Positions 17,462 through 26,359 of a stretch of DNA of 64,000 nucleotides are shown one piece after another. The notes under the pieces were generated by a model. The model was given only the letters and a program-made list of their open reading frames with translations. It did not search any database and was not told the DNA's origin. Position 1 is the first letter of the stretch, and each line of letters starts with the position of its first letter. A program made the translations under genes and the position numbers. This stretch comes from JBFKQC01 sp041627895 (lineage in GTDB: Bacteria; Pseudomonadota; Alphaproteobacteria; Rhodobacterales; Rhodobacteraceae), in contig JBFKQC010000011.1 in NCBI GenBank assembly GCA_041627895.1, forward strand, positions 1-64,000. Direction: 5' to 3'.

Positions 17462-20269
17462 ATGGTTAACGCGAACAAAATCCTGACAGTGTCCTACGGC
17501 ACGTTCTCGTGCACGCTCGAGGGGTTCGACGATCCATTTTCCACGATGCGTTCGATTGCGGAGTATTTCCGCGATCTCGCGGCGGATGACCGCTATTTCG
17601 GTGCCGAACCGCCGACGCCCGATGCCGAGATGCTGCACCGCATCGCCGAGCGCGAGATCCAGCGCCGCGTCGAGGCGCGGGTTCAGGACAACGGCGTGAT
17701 CCTGCGCCAGGTCGAGGACCAGACCGCGCCGGCGCCGAAGAAGACGGAAGAACCGCAGGCCGGGGCCGCCCCTGCCGCACCGCCTGCCGCGCCGCCTGCT
17801 CCGGCCGCGGCAGAGCCGGTCCCGCACGCCGACGAAAGCGTCGCCGCCAAGCTCGCGCGGATCCGCGCCGCGGTCGCCCGCGCCCGGAACGAGCCCGAGC
17901 CGCTGATGAACGCGGCCTTCGCCGAGGACGAGCATGCCGAGCCGATCTATGGTGCCGCCGGCATGGCCACCGCCTTTGCGCCCGAGCCCGCGCCCGCCCC
18001 GACGCCCGAGGCAGAGACCGCGGCCGAGCCCGCGATGCCCGAGGCCGAGGCCGAGCCCGAGCCTGCGATGCCCGAGGCAGAGGCGGAGGCAGAGGCCGAG
18101 GCATGGGCCGTGACGCCCGAGGCCGCAACCGAGGCCGAGGAAGAATACGAGGAGACCCCTGTCGAGGCCGCCGAGGACATCGACGTCGCCGCGGTGCTGG
18201 GCGAGGCCGCTGCCGGAACCGTGGAGGCCGAAGAGGCCGCCGCGGAGGCCGGCGAGGCCGTCGCAGAAATCACCGACGACGCCGAGGACATGGCCGCGAC
18301 CGCCGCGGAGCCCGCGGTAGAGGCGGCCGCCGAAGAACCGGAAGCCGACGAGATCGACCTGTCCGGCCTGATGGCAGAAGCTTCCGCCGAGGTCGCAGAG
18401 GTCGCCGAGGACGAGGACGCGCTCGTCGCGCCCGAGGTCGCAGAGGACGACACCGCGCTGGATCTGCCCGATCTGACGGCCGAGGCAGAGGAAGAGTCCG
18501 CCGCCTTGGCCGCCGGCCCCGAGGACGACGCCGGGGACGAAGCGGCCGACATGGGCGACGCGGCGCTGCACGCCGAAGACCTGGAGATGGCCGGGGCCGC
18601 GATGCCCGGGGCCGCCGCGGACGAGGCGGAAGCCGACGAGCACGTCGCAGCCGCCGATGCCGAAGACGAAGGCCCCGTCGACCTGGCGGCGGTCCTCGGC
18701 GAGGATGCCGTGGCGCCCGAGACCGCGGAAGAGGTCGCGGAAGAGGTCGCCGAAGATATCGCTGAAGACATCTCCGAGGACATCGCCGAGGACGTCGCGG
18801 GACCCACCCTTCCCGACACGCGCCCCGAGACCGCCTTCGAAGAGGACGAGCCGGCCGATATCGACCTGTCGGGCATCCTCGACGCAACCGCCGCGGAAGA
18901 GCCCGAGGCCGAGCGTGAGGAAGCGGCCGCGCACCAGGCGGCACCCGAGAAACTGGTGCTGACCGAGGCCCAGCGCGCCGATCTCGCCCCCGCGGCGGAT
19001 GCGACCGACGACGCCGCGGCAGAGGGCCCGCGCGTGCGGGTGATGAAGATGCGCCGCGACGAGTTCGACCGGATCATGGCCGAGGGCGGCATGGAGACCG
19101 AAGCCGAGGCAGAGGCAGAGGCCGAGGCCGAGGCGCCCGCCGAGGAACCCGCGGAAGCCGAAGCGGACGCCACCGAACCGACCGGCGCCGACGCGATCCG
19201 CAGGACGCTGGGCGAGACCGGGCTTTCCGAGGAAGACGAGGAAGACCTGATCGCCGAGCTTGCCGAGGTCGAGCGCGAAGGCGCCGAGACCGGGGCCGAG
19301 GACCACGCCGAAGCCGAGGACGAGGACGAAGCGGAAACCGCCGAGGCGGCGGCCGAAGCCGAGGACGAGCCGCGCGCCGACCGCCACCCGCCCGAGGCCG
19401 ACGACGCCTCGGTCGAGAGGCTGCTGGCCCGCGCCGACAGCCACCTCGAAGAGCGCGGCACCTCGCGCCGCCGCTCGGCCATCGCGCATCTCAAGGCCGC
19501 CGTGGCCGCGGTGCGCGCCGATGGAACCAAGCTGCAGAAATCGGCCGAACAGGAAACCGAGCGCACGATGCACCGGTTCCGCGACGACCTGGCCAAGGCC
19601 GTGCGCCCCGAGCCGCCGCGTTCGTCGCGGATGCTCGACAAGGCGACCGAAGAGGCCGCCGCCGATCTCGCCGCCGCCGCCGAGGCCAAGGTGCGCCCCG
19701 CGCCGGTGCGCTCGTCGAAGATGCTCGACGTGTCCGGCGAAGGCCGTGAAGCGACGCCGCGCCCCGCGGACCGTCCGCGCCGGATGGCGCCGCTGATGCT
19801 GGTCTCGGAACAGCGCGTCGACACGCCCGAGGCCGGCGCGGCAGAGCCCTCTGCCCCCGTCCGCCCGCGCCGTGTGCAGGCCGACGGCATGGACGAAGTC
19901 GAGAACGACGTGATGGCGGCCATGTCCGCCGCCGAGGCCGCGACGACCCGGATCCTGCGCGAAGCCGAGAATTTCCAGACCTACGTCTACGAGACCGGCG
20001 CCGAGGGGCTGCAGGAAATCCTCGAAGCCTCGCTGGCCTTCGGGCTGTATGTCGAGGGCGCCGAGTTCAATTCGCGTCCGCAGATCATGCGGCGCATGCT
20101 GCGGCTCTATCCCGAGGGCAGCGTGTCCCGCGAGGACGGCCTGCGCGCCTTCGGCGTCTGCCTGCGCGAGGGCCGGATCATCCGGGTCAAGCGCGGCCAG
20201 TTCCTGCTGCCGGAAACCAGCCGCTTCGTGCCCCCCGACGAGGAACAGGCCGCCCGCTCGGCCGGTTGA
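17462..20269 (+). CDS. Large acidic Ala/Glu-rich protein with conserved ends (function unknown)
   Basis: The 935-residue product has a conserved N-terminal segment (residues 1-90: VSYGTFSCTLEGFDDPF, IAEYFRDLAADDRYFG) and a conserved C-terminal domain (about 808-925: AENFQTYVYETGAEGLQEIL, RMLRLYPEGSVSREDGLRAF). Between them lie some 600 residues of acidic low-complexity sequence rich in EAEAEA runs, probably disordered. Inside this linker a short motif D-[LV]-[SA]-[GA]-[LIV]-[LM] occurs around Asp 241, 299, 407 and 468. A 30-residue unit containing RSS[RK]MLD occurs at 720 and 750. I recall such proteins in roseobacters, sometimes mislabelled chemotaxis CheA, but no kinase or receiver motif is visible. 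GGGGGAGAAAG precedes the ATG at 17462. Confidence 0.7.
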   Translation: MVNANKILTVSYGTFSCTLEGFDDPFSTMRSIAEYFRDLAADDRYFGAEPPTPDAEMLHRIAEREIQRRVEARVQDNGVILRQVEDQTAPAPKKTEEPQAGAAPAAPPAAPPAPAAAEPVPHADESVAAKLARIRAAVARARNEPEPLMNAAFAEDEHAEPIYGAAGMATAFAPEPAPAPTPEAETAAEPAMPEAEAEPEPAMPEAEAEAEAEAWAVTPEAATEAEEEYEETPVEAAEDIDVAAVLGEAAAGTVEAEEAAAEAGEAVAEITDDAEDMAATAAEPAVEAAAEEPEADEIDLSGLMAEASAEVAEVAEDEDALVAPEVAEDDTALDLPDLTAEAEEESAALAAGPEDDAGDEAADMGDAALHAEDLEMAGAAMPGAAADEAEADEHVAAADAEDEGPVDLAAVLGEDAVAPETAEEVAEEVAEDIAEDISEDIAEDVAGPTLPDTRPETAFEEDEPADIDLSGILDATAAEEPEAEREEAAAHQAAPEKLVLTEAQRADLAPAADATDDAAAEGPRVRVMKMRRDEFDRIMAEGGMETEAEAEAEAEAEAPAEEPAEAEADATEPTGADAIRRTLGETGLSEEDEEDLIAELAEVEREGAETGAEDHAEAEDEDEAETAEAAAEAEDEPRADRHPPEADDASVERLLARADSHLEERGTSRRRSAIAHLKAAVAAVRADGTKLQKSAEQETERTMHRFRDDLAKAVRPEPPRSSRMLDKATEEAAADLAAAAEAKVRPAPVRSSKMLDVSGEGREATPRPADRPRRMAPLMLVSEQRVDTPEAGAAEPSAPVRPRRVQADGMDEVENDVMAAMSAAEAATTRILREAENFQTYVYETGAEGLQEILEASLAFGLYVEGAEFNSRPQIMRRMLRLYPEGSVSREDGLRAFGVCLREGRIIRVKRGQFLLPETSRFVPPDEEQAARSAG

Positions 20270-20298
20270 GTTTCGTGTGCGCGCTTCTGGCGCGACCT

Positions 20299-20334
20299 GG
20301 GGCGGAGCGGCCTGGCGTCACTCCGCCCCCTTTT
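20299..20334 (+). terminator. Rho-independent terminator after the acidic protein gene
   Basis: A 9-bp stem GGGGCGGAG / CTCCGCCCC (20299-20307 with 20321-20329) and a 13-nt loop are followed by CTTTT. It overlaps the end of the convergent DUF2842 gene and may serve both directions poorly. Confidence 0.7.
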
Positions 20335-20548
20335 CGTCGTCGGGGTCGGCCCGGCCGATGCCGCAGAACACCGCGCGGAACGGCAGCGCCCAGACGATGC
20401 CGAGCACGACGTAGATCAGAAGCTCGACCACCAGTCCCGGCCGCTCGAACCAGTTCACAACCGTGATCGCCGCGACCACGTAGACCGGCAGGCCGATCAG
20501 AAGAATCACCAGCGACCAGCGGCGGCGGGCCTTGTAGCTGAGGGGCAT
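20318..20548 (-). CDS. DUF2842 family membrane protein
   Basis: This 76-residue protein starts with a basic head (MPLSYKARRRWS), has two membrane helices (LVILLIGLPVYVVAAITVV and LVVELLIYVVLGIVWALPF) and ends with GIGRADPDDEKGAE. This matches the alphaproteobacterial DUF2842 family (function unknown), typically encoded beside purA. AAGGAG lies upstream of the ATG at 20548, which is preferred over a start 57 nt earlier. It is 46 bp downstream of purA on the same strand and probably in its operon. Confidence 0.85.
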   Translation of the reverse strand: MPLSYKARRRWSLVILLIGLPVYVVAAITVVNWFERPGLVVELLIYVVLGIVWALPFRAVFCGIGRADPDDEKGAE

Positions 20549-20594
20549 GTCGCGTTCTCCTTGCCGGTGCCGCCCGAAGCGGTACGCCCGTGGC

Positions 20595-21890
20595 TCAATC
20601 CGCAAACGGGTCGGTGACCAGGATCGTATCGTCGCGCTCGGGCGAGGTCGACAACAGGGCCACCGGGCACTGGATCAGTTCCTCGATCCGGCGGACGTAT
20701 TTCACCGCCTCGCCCGGCAGGTCCGCCCAGGACCGCGCGCTCTCGGTCGAGGCCGACCATCCCGGCATTTCCTCGTAGACCGGCACGCAGCGCGCCTGCG
20801 CGTCGGCCGCCGTGGGCAGGTGGTCCAGCCGCTCGCCGTCGAGATCGTAGCCGGTGCAGATCCTCAGCCGCTCGAACCCGTCCAGCACGTCGAGCTTGGT
20901 CAGCGCGATGCCGTTGACGCCCGAGGTCGCGCAGGTCTGGCGCACCAGGCAGGCGTCGAACCAGCCGCAGCGCCGCTTGCGCCCCGTCGTCGTGCCGAAC
21001 TCGTGCCCGCGCTCGCCCAGCCGCTGCCCGTCGGCATCCTCCAGCTCGGTCGGGAACGGCCCCTCGCCCACCCGCGTCGTGTAGGCCTTGACGATGCCGA
21101 GCACGAAGTCGATCGCGCCTGGGCCGATCCCGGTGCCGGTGGCCGCCTGCCCGGCGATCACGTTCGACGAGGTGACGAAGGGGTAGGTGCCGAAGTCGAT
21201 GTCCAGAAGCGCGCCCTGCGCGCCCTCGAACAGGATGCGCCTGCCCGCCTTGCGGTTCTCGTTCAGCACTTTCCAGACCGGCGCCGCGTATTCCAGCACC
21301 GAGGGCGCGATCGCGCGCAGCTCGGCCAGCAGCGCGTCGCGGTCCACCGGCTCGATGCCGAGGCCCCGGCGCAGCGGGTCGTGGTGCTGCAGCGCGCGGT
21401 CCACGCGGGCCACCAGCGTCGCCTCGTCGCCGAGATCGGCCATCCGCACCGAACGGCGGCCGACCTTGTCCTCGTAGGCCGGGCCGATGCCGCGCCCGGT
21501 GGTGCCGATCTTGGTGCCCTTCTGCGCGGCCTCTTCGCGGGCACGGTCCAGCTCGCCATGGAACGGCAGGATCAGGGCCGTGTTCTCGGCGATCATCAGC
21601 GTCCGAGGCGTGATCTCGACCCCCTGGCCGCGGATCGCCTCGATCTCGCGCACCAGGTGCCAGGGATCCAGCACCACGCCGTTGCCGATCACGGAAAGCT
21701 TGCCGCCCCGCACCACGCCCGAGGGCAGCGCGTGCAGCTTGTAGACCTCGCCGCCCACGACCAGCGTGTGCCCGGCATTGTGCCCGCCCTGGAAGCGGCA
21801 GATCACGTCCGCCCGCTCGCTCAGCCAGTCGACGATCTTGCCCTTACCCTCGTCGCCCCACTGGGCGCCCACGACGACGACATTGGCCAT
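20595..21890 (-). CDS. purA: Adenylosuccinate synthetase
   Basis: PurA condenses IMP and aspartate with GTP hydrolysis, the first committed step to AMP. The 431-residue product has the P-loop-like GAQWGDEGKGKIVDWLSE with catalytic Asp and the His of FQGGHNAGHT. It also has the switch segment TTGRGIGPAYEDKVGR and the aspartate/IMP loop TTTGRKRRCGWFDA. The length is standard. Confidence 0.97.
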   Translation of the reverse strand: MANVVVVGAQWGDEGKGKIVDWLSERADVICRFQGGHNAGHTLVVGGEVYKLHALPSGVVRGGKLSVIGNGVVLDPWHLVREIEAIRGQGVEITPRTLMIAENTALILPFHGELDRAREEAAQKGTKIGTTGRGIGPAYEDKVGRRSVRMADLGDEATLVARVDRALQHHDPLRRGLGIEPVDRDALLAELRAIAPSVLEYAAPVWKVLNENRKAGRRILFEGAQGALLDIDFGTYPFVTSSNVIAGQAATGTGIGPGAIDFVLGIVKAYTTRVGEGPFPTELEDADGQRLGERGHEFGTTTGRKRRCGWFDACLVRQTCATSGVNGIALTKLDVLDGFERLRICTGYDLDGERLDHLPTAADAQARCVPVYEEMPGWSASTESARSWADLPGEAVKYVRRIEELIQCPVALLSTSPERDDTILVTDPFAD

Positions 21891-22038
21891 GTCCGATCCT
21901 CACCTGGCGACAAACGCGGGCCATATAGCCACGCTTGACCGCGCGGGAAACCGGAAATCTGCCGCAGGGCTGGACAGGGCGGGTGCAAATCGGCCAATCA
22001 GGGGAAAAAGAAAGAAGAACAGAGCGGAGATATCGGGA

Positions 22039-22434
22039 ATGGGTTTCTTGCTGCGGTGGGCTTTCGCCTTCGTCCTCGTCGCCGCGACCTTCAACCCCAC
22101 CGAATGGAACTATTTCCGCTGGGCGGGCGCGAACTGGGGCGAGCAATTGCCGCTGACGGTGCTGTTGGGGCTGGTGCTGGTGACCGGCTACGTGATCTAT
22201 CTGCGCGCCACGCTGCGCTCGATCGGCCCCTTCGGGATGTTCCTGGTGCTGGCGCTGGTCGCCGCGCTGATCTGGGTGCTCTACGACACGGGGCTGTTGT
22301 CGCTGGAGAACACCAGCGCGATGGTCTGGCTCGGGATCTTCGCCCTGTCGATCGTGCTGGGCGTCGGGCTGAGCTGGAGCTTCATCCGCCGCGCGCTGTC
22401 GGGCCAGTACGACGTGGACGACGCCGACGCCTGA
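22039..22434 (+). CDS. DUF6524-type small membrane protein
   Basis: The 131-residue product has four predicted hydrophobic helices (MGFLLRWAFAFVLVAATFNP, LTVLLGLVLVTGYVIYL, GMFLVLALVAALIWVLY, MVWLGIFALSIVLGVGLSWS) with a conserved NPTEWNYFRW loop. It fits a family now called DUF6524 in Rhodobacterales; function unknown. The start at 22039 is chosen because the frame upstream runs antisense into purA. Confidence 0.75.
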   Translation: MGFLLRWAFAFVLVAATFNPTEWNYFRWAGANWGEQLPLTVLLGLVLVTGYVIYLRATLRSIGPFGMFLVLALVAALIWVLYDTGLLSLENTSAMVWLGIFALSIVLGVGLSWSFIRRALSGQYDVDDADA

Positions 22435-22534
22435 ACGATCGCGGCCGGGGGGCGCGCCGACGGTGCCGCGCGGGGTTGCGGCGGGCCGCGCGAGGCTCTA
22501 GATACGGCGCGTTCCCGGGAAAGGTCGCGCCGCG

Positions 22535-22894
22535 ATGGAAAATGTCATCCTCATCATCCTGCTGATCCTGGCGCTCGCGCTGATCGGGGTCGTGCTGTTG
22601 CAGCGGTCCGAGGGCGGCGGGCTGGGCATCGGCGGCGGCGGCGGCATCGTGTCGGGCCGTTCGGCGGCCACGGCGCTGGGCAAGCTGACCTGGATTCTCG
22701 GCGCCGCCTTCATGGCGATGAGCCTGATCATGACGATCCTCGCGGCGCAGAACTCGGCCGATACCTCGGTGATCGACCGCCTCGGCGCCCAGCCGCCTGC
22801 GGCGGAAGAGACCGCACCGGGGCTGCCGGCCGGCGGCGACCTGCTGCCGCCCGCGGCCGGCGATGCGCCGCTGACCCCGCCGCGCGCGGATTGA
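22535..22894 (+). CDS. secG: SecG, preprotein translocase subunit
   Basis: SecG assists SecYE in protein export. The 119-residue protein has the two family helices (VILIILLILALALIGVVLLQ, and LTWILGAAFMAMSLIMTILA) separated by the Gly-rich loop QRSEGGGLGIGGGGGIVSG. A Pro/Ala-rich C-terminal tail is typical of alphaproteobacterial SecG. It lies upstream of pyrG, the usual alphaproteobacterial order. Confidence 0.93.
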   Translation: MENVILIILLILALALIGVVLLQRSEGGGLGIGGGGGIVSGRSAATALGKLTWILGAAFMAMSLIMTILAAQNSADTSVIDRLGAQPPAAEETAPGLPAGGDLLPPAAGDAPLTPPRAD

Positions 22895-23065
22895 GCACCA
22901 AGCGTTGCGGCGCGCCCGCGTGCCGCCACTGCATCTTGTCGTCCGCTTGCGCGGTTTTCCGAACCCGGCTATAGCTTGAATCCCGTGGATGCGCGGATTC
23001 GGCGAGCCGAATCGCACGCGTTCCGCAGATCGAGCGGAGGCTTTCACGGGGGGGTCGCGGCCCAG

Positions 23066-24709
23066 ATGGCGCGTTACATTTTCATCACCGGCGGCGTGGT
23101 TTCGTCCCTGGGCAAGGGCCTGGCCTCGGCCGCGCTCGGCGCGCTTCTGCAGGCGCGCGGCTTCACCGTCAGGCTCAGGAAGCTGGACCCCTATCTGAAC
23201 GTCGACCCGGGCACGATGTCGCCCTTCGAGCATGGCGAGGTCTTCGTCACCGACGACGGCGCCGAAACGGACCTGGATCTCGGGCATTACGAGCGTTTCA
23301 CCGGGGTGGCGGCGCGCGCGACCGACAGCGTCTCGTCGGGGCGGATCTATTCCAACGTGCTGGAGAAGGAGCGCCGGGGCGACTATCTGGGCAAGACGAT
23401 CCAGGTGATCCCGCACGTCACCAACGAGATCAAGGAGTGGATCGCCATCGGCGAGGACGAGGTCGATTTCATGCTGTGCGAAATCGGCGGCACGGTGGGC
23501 GACATCGAGGGGCTGCCGTTCTTCGAGGCGATCCGGCAGTTCGCCCAGGACCGCCCGCGCGGACAATGCGTGTTCATGCACCTGACGCTGCTGCCCTATC
23601 TCGCCGCCTCGTCCGAACTGAAGACCAAGCCGACGCAGCACTCGGTGAAGGAATTGCGCTCGATCGGGCTGCAGCCGGATATCCTGGTCTGCCGCTCGGA
23701 ACAGCCGATCCCGGACAAGGAACGCGACAAGATCGCGCTGTTTTGCAACGTGCGTCCCGAGGCGGTGATCCCGGCCTATGACCTGAAGTCGATCTACGAG
23801 GCGCCGATGGCCTATCACAAGGTGGGCCTCGACCAGGCGGTGCTGGACGCGTTCCAGATCAGCCCGGCACCGCGGCCCAACCTCGACCGCTGGATCGACG
23901 TCGAGGACCGGATCCACAATGCCGAGGGCGAGGTGCGCGTCGCCATCGTCGGCAAGTACACGCAGCTGGAAGACGCCTACAAGTCGATCGCCGAGGCGCT
24001 GACCCATGGCGGCATGGCGAACCGGGTCAAGGTGCGGTCCGACTGGATCGACGCCGAGATTTTCGAGCGCGAGGACCCGACGCCGCTGTTGGAGCCCTAT
24101 CACGCGATCCTGGTCCCGGGCGGTTTCGGCGAGCGCGGCACCGAGGGCAAGATCAAGGCCGCCGAGTTCGCCCGCGTCCACAAGGTGCCCTACTTGGGCA
24201 TCTGCCTGGGCATGCAGATGGCGGTGATCGAGGCGGCGCGGAACCTCGCCGGGATGGCCAGGGCGGGGTCCGAGGAGTTCGACCACGAGGCCGGCGAGAA
24301 GCGGTTCGAGCCGGTGGTCTATCACCTGAAGGAATGGGTGAAGGGCAACCAGAAGGTCAGCCGCAAGGTCAGCGACGCCAAGGGCGGAACGATGCGGCTG
24401 GGCGCCTACAACGCGACGCTGGCCGCCGGCAGCCGGGTGGCCGGCATCTACGGTAACCTCGCCATCGACGAGCGGCACCGCCACCGCTACGAGGTCGACA
24501 TCAAGTACCGCAAGGCGCTGGAGGATCAGGGGCTGCGGTTTTCCGGCATGTCGCCGGACGGACGGCTGCCGGAAATCGTCGAGTGGGAGGACCATCCGTG
24601 GTTCATCGGCGTGCAGTTCCACCCCGAGCTGAAATCGAAACCCTTCGCGCCCCACCCGCTGTTCGCGGATTTCATCCGGGCGGCGAAGGAGGTGTCGCGG
24701 TTGGTCTGA
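23066..24709 (+). CDS. pyrG: CTP synthase (glutamine-hydrolysing)
   Basis: PyrG aminates UTP to CTP. The 547-residue enzyme has the N-terminal synthetase domain (MARYIFITGGVVSSLGKGLA with its P-loop, then KLDPYLNVDPGTMSP) and a C-terminal class I glutamine amidotransferase domain. The nucleophile is in YLGICLGMQ and the His-Glu pair in VQFHPELKSKP. The ATG at 23066 matches the family start; the extra upstream reading frame is not conserved. Confidence 0.97.
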   Translation: MARYIFITGGVVSSLGKGLASAALGALLQARGFTVRLRKLDPYLNVDPGTMSPFEHGEVFVTDDGAETDLDLGHYERFTGVAARATDSVSSGRIYSNVLEKERRGDYLGKTIQVIPHVTNEIKEWIAIGEDEVDFMLCEIGGTVGDIEGLPFFEAIRQFAQDRPRGQCVFMHLTLLPYLAASSELKTKPTQHSVKELRSIGLQPDILVCRSEQPIPDKERDKIALFCNVRPEAVIPAYDLKSIYEAPMAYHKVGLDQAVLDAFQISPAPRPNLDRWIDVEDRIHNAEGEVRVAIVGKYTQLEDAYKSIAEALTHGGMANRVKVRSDWIDAEIFEREDPTPLLEPYHAILVPGGFGERGTEGKIKAAEFARVHKVPYLGICLGMQMAVIEAARNLAGMARAGSEEFDHEAGEKRFEPVVYHLKEWVKGNQKVSRKVSDAKGGTMRLGAYNATLAAGSRVAGIYGNLAIDERHRHRYEVDIKYRKALEDQGLRFSGMSPDGRLPEIVEWEDHPWFIGVQFHPELKSKPFAPHPLFADFIRAAKEVSRLV

Positions 24710-24734
24710 CCACAAAGGCTCTGGCAGAATCGGC

Positions 24735-24767
24735 CGGCCCGGCGCGGGGCCGGGCCGTTTTCTTTTC
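24735..24767 (+). terminator. Rho-independent terminator after pyrG
   Basis: A 9-bp stem CGGCCCGGC / GCCGGGCCG (24735-24743 with 24749-24757) and 5-nt loop are followed by TTTTCTTTT, 25 nt after the pyrG stop. Confidence 0.85.
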
Positions 24768-24908
24768 CCTGGCAGCGGGCGGAGGAGAGGAGAAATGCGT
24801 CTGTGCCCGCCTTGCCAATCCCGGGTCGCCACCTGCAGGGCGTCGGCGCGCATTGGCACGGCGCGCCAGGCCGGTGCTGCGGCGGACCGGGCCGCCGCGG
24901 GGCACCGG

Positions 24909-25517
24909 CTATTCGGCCGCGATGGCGTGGTTCATCGGCGCGATATCCATCTTCATCGCGGAATACTGCCGCCCGTCGCCCGGGTCGCGCCAGATCTCGC
25001 CGACGCGATCGACCGGATAGCCCACCTGCCTGAGCACCCACAGCATCGCCAGGGACGACATCGCGCGCAACTCGATGCAGCCATGGGCCTGGACGATGTC
25101 GATGCAGCCGTCGCAGACCATTTGCAGCGCGACGCGCCGGTCGGCGAAGTCCCGGATTCCGTCCGATACCACCAGCCGCGTCATCTCCCACACTTCGGGC
25201 GTGGCGATCCCCTGCTGCATCACGCCGCTCGGGATGTCGTCCAGACGGCCGTGGGAGGCATCGCCCATCATGTAGGTATGCTTGCCCCATTTCGCGCTCG
25301 TCGCCATGACGCGGGCGCCGCCCAGGACCTCGCCATCCTCGACGACCAGCGAATACCACGCCGTCGGATTGTCGTACTGGTCCATCTCGTAGTTGTCGTT
25401 GTGGGGCACGTCCCAGCCGAGCTGGTCCACGAAGAACCGCTTACGCAACTTGAGGTAGTCGAAGAACGCCGGGCCGTGCTCGTGCAGCGTCGACAAGTCA
25501 AAAGTGATGTTCCGCAT
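24909..25517 (-). CDS. LuxI-family acyl-homoserine-lactone synthase
   Basis: This enzyme makes an N-acyl-homoserine lactone from SAM and an acyl-ACP or acyl-CoA. At 202 residues it retains nearly all invariant LuxI residues at almost canonical positions: R25 and F29 (LRKRFFVDQLGW), W35, E44, D46 and D49 (EMDQYD), R69 (GGARVM), E111 and R114 (VWEMTRLVV). The C-terminal half is of the roseobacter long-branch type, so the acyl chain cannot be predicted. AAAGGAG lies 8-9 nt before the ATG and partly inside a hairpin. It lies 109 bp downstream of a luxR gene on the same strand. Confidence 0.9.
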   Translation of the reverse strand: MRNITFDLSTLHEHGPAFFDYLKLRKRFFVDQLGWDVPHNDNYEMDQYDNPTAWYSLVVEDGEVLGGARVMATSAKWGKHTYMMGDASHGRLDDIPSGVMQQGIATPEVWEMTRLVVSDGIRDFADRRVALQMVCDGCIDIVQAHGCIELRAMSSLAMLWVLRQVGYPVDRVGEIWRDPGDGRQYSAMKMDIAPMNHAIAAE

Positions 25518-25520
25518 TTC

Positions 25521-25543
25521 TCACTCTCCTTTACGCAGAGTGA
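25521..25543 (-). promoter_or_regulatory. Hairpin overlapping the luxI ribosome-binding site
   Basis: On the minus strand TCACTCT (25543-25537) can pair with AGAGTGA (25527-25521) around a 9-nt loop GCGTAAAGG. The Shine-Dalgarno AAAGGAG occupies the loop and first stem bases, four nt before the start codon. It could modulate luxI translation; the stem is only 7 bp, so this is a structural suggestion. Confidence 0.3.
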
Positions 25544-25626
25544 TTAAATGCATCTTTGGGCCGGTTGTTAATGATAATTCGCCGAATCTTAACGATTTCG
25601 GTCGATTTTTTCCGATTCAGGGACGG

Positions 25627-26235
25627 TCAGATGAGCCCGAACGTGGTCGCCATGGTCGCGGCGTGGGTGCTGGTCTTGGCCCTCAGCTTCATTTTGGCGT
25701 TTTTCAGCCTCTGCTTGACGGCGCCCTCGGACACGCCCAGGAGATTCGCAATCTCCTTCATCAGCAGGCCGTTCTTGACCATGCGCAGCGCTTCCAGCTC
25801 GGCCTTGGTCAGGTTTTTCGGCGGCACCATCTCGCGGTGCAGGCGCGACACGCAGTCGGCAAGTGCCGCGACTTCCGATTCGGTGAATTCGCGGTCGCCG
25901 CGCGCGAAGGACCCGAAACTGCGCTGCGTGCGCTCGCCGGGATCGGCGCAGCACACCGCCACGCCGTAGTTCAGGCCGTAAAGTTTGGCCTGTTCCAATA
26001 CCTTATGCGGATCGGCCAGGCCAAGCTCGCTCCACCGTGCGGCGCCGACATTCTGGTACATCCAGTGCATCACCGGGTCGACCAGCACGTATCCGCGGGC
26101 CGAATAGCGGTCGATCCACTTCGGCGGGAGCGTTTTCTTTTCGAACACGGGGAAGACGAATCCCATCCGCAAAGCAAGGAAATATCCGCCCGGCGCCAGG
26201 CCGTCGAGCATCTCCGTTGCCGACTCGATGGTCAT
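25627..26235 (-). CDS. LuxR-family quorum-sensing transcriptional regulator
   Basis: The 202-residue protein has an N-terminal autoinducer-binding domain with the LuxR pocket residues W40, Y44, D53-P54 and W68. It also has a C-terminal LuxR-type helix-turn-helix (about 142-200: LTKAELEALRMVKNGLLMKE and LLGVSEGAVKQRLKNAKMKL). It probably binds the signal made by the adjacent LuxI-type synthase and controls that gene. It shares a 124-bp divergent promoter region with an HTH-less paralogue, and that region holds a 23-bp dyad. Confidence 0.9.
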   Translation of the reverse strand: MTIESATEMLDGLAPGGYFLALRMGFVFPVFEKKTLPPKWIDRYSARGYVLVDPVMHWMYQNVGAARWSELGLADPHKVLEQAKLYGLNYGVAVCCADPGERTQRSFGSFARGDREFTESEVAALADCVSRLHREMVPPKNLTKAELEALRMVKNGLLMKEIANLLGVSEGAVKQRLKNAKMKLRAKTSTHAATMATTFGLI

Positions 26236-26258
26236 TTCAAATCCGTATCCCTACCTCG

Positions 26259-26281
26259 GGTGCTAACATCATGCTAACACC
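26259..26281. promoter_or_regulatory. 23-bp imperfect palindrome, candidate LuxR operator
   Basis: The sequence GGTGCTAACATCATGCTAAC followed by ACC is symmetric about 26270, with matches in 9 of 11 arm pairs. It contains the direct repeat GCTAAC-ATCAT-GCTAAC. It lies 24 bp before luxR and 79 bp before the divergent HTH-less gene, a position suited to autoregulation. Length and symmetry resemble a lux box, but the sequence is not the canonical one. Confidence 0.4.
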
Positions 26282-26359
26282 GCTTAAGAATCACTGCTTT
26301 CCCAAGAATAGGCATTCGGGTGCAGGTACGCAACTTTATAGAGAAATCGGGACGATTTC

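Noticed and set aside
18000..19800. Long minus-strand and other-frame open frames opposite the acidic protein gene (Ser- or Arg-rich)
   Set aside because: They arise from the repeated GAG/GCC codons read in other frames. They have no domains or ribosome sites, and the plus frame has conserved ends.
17462..20269. Annotation as chemotaxis histidine kinase CheA
   Set aside because: No HPt, dimerisation, ATPase or CheW-like motif is present.
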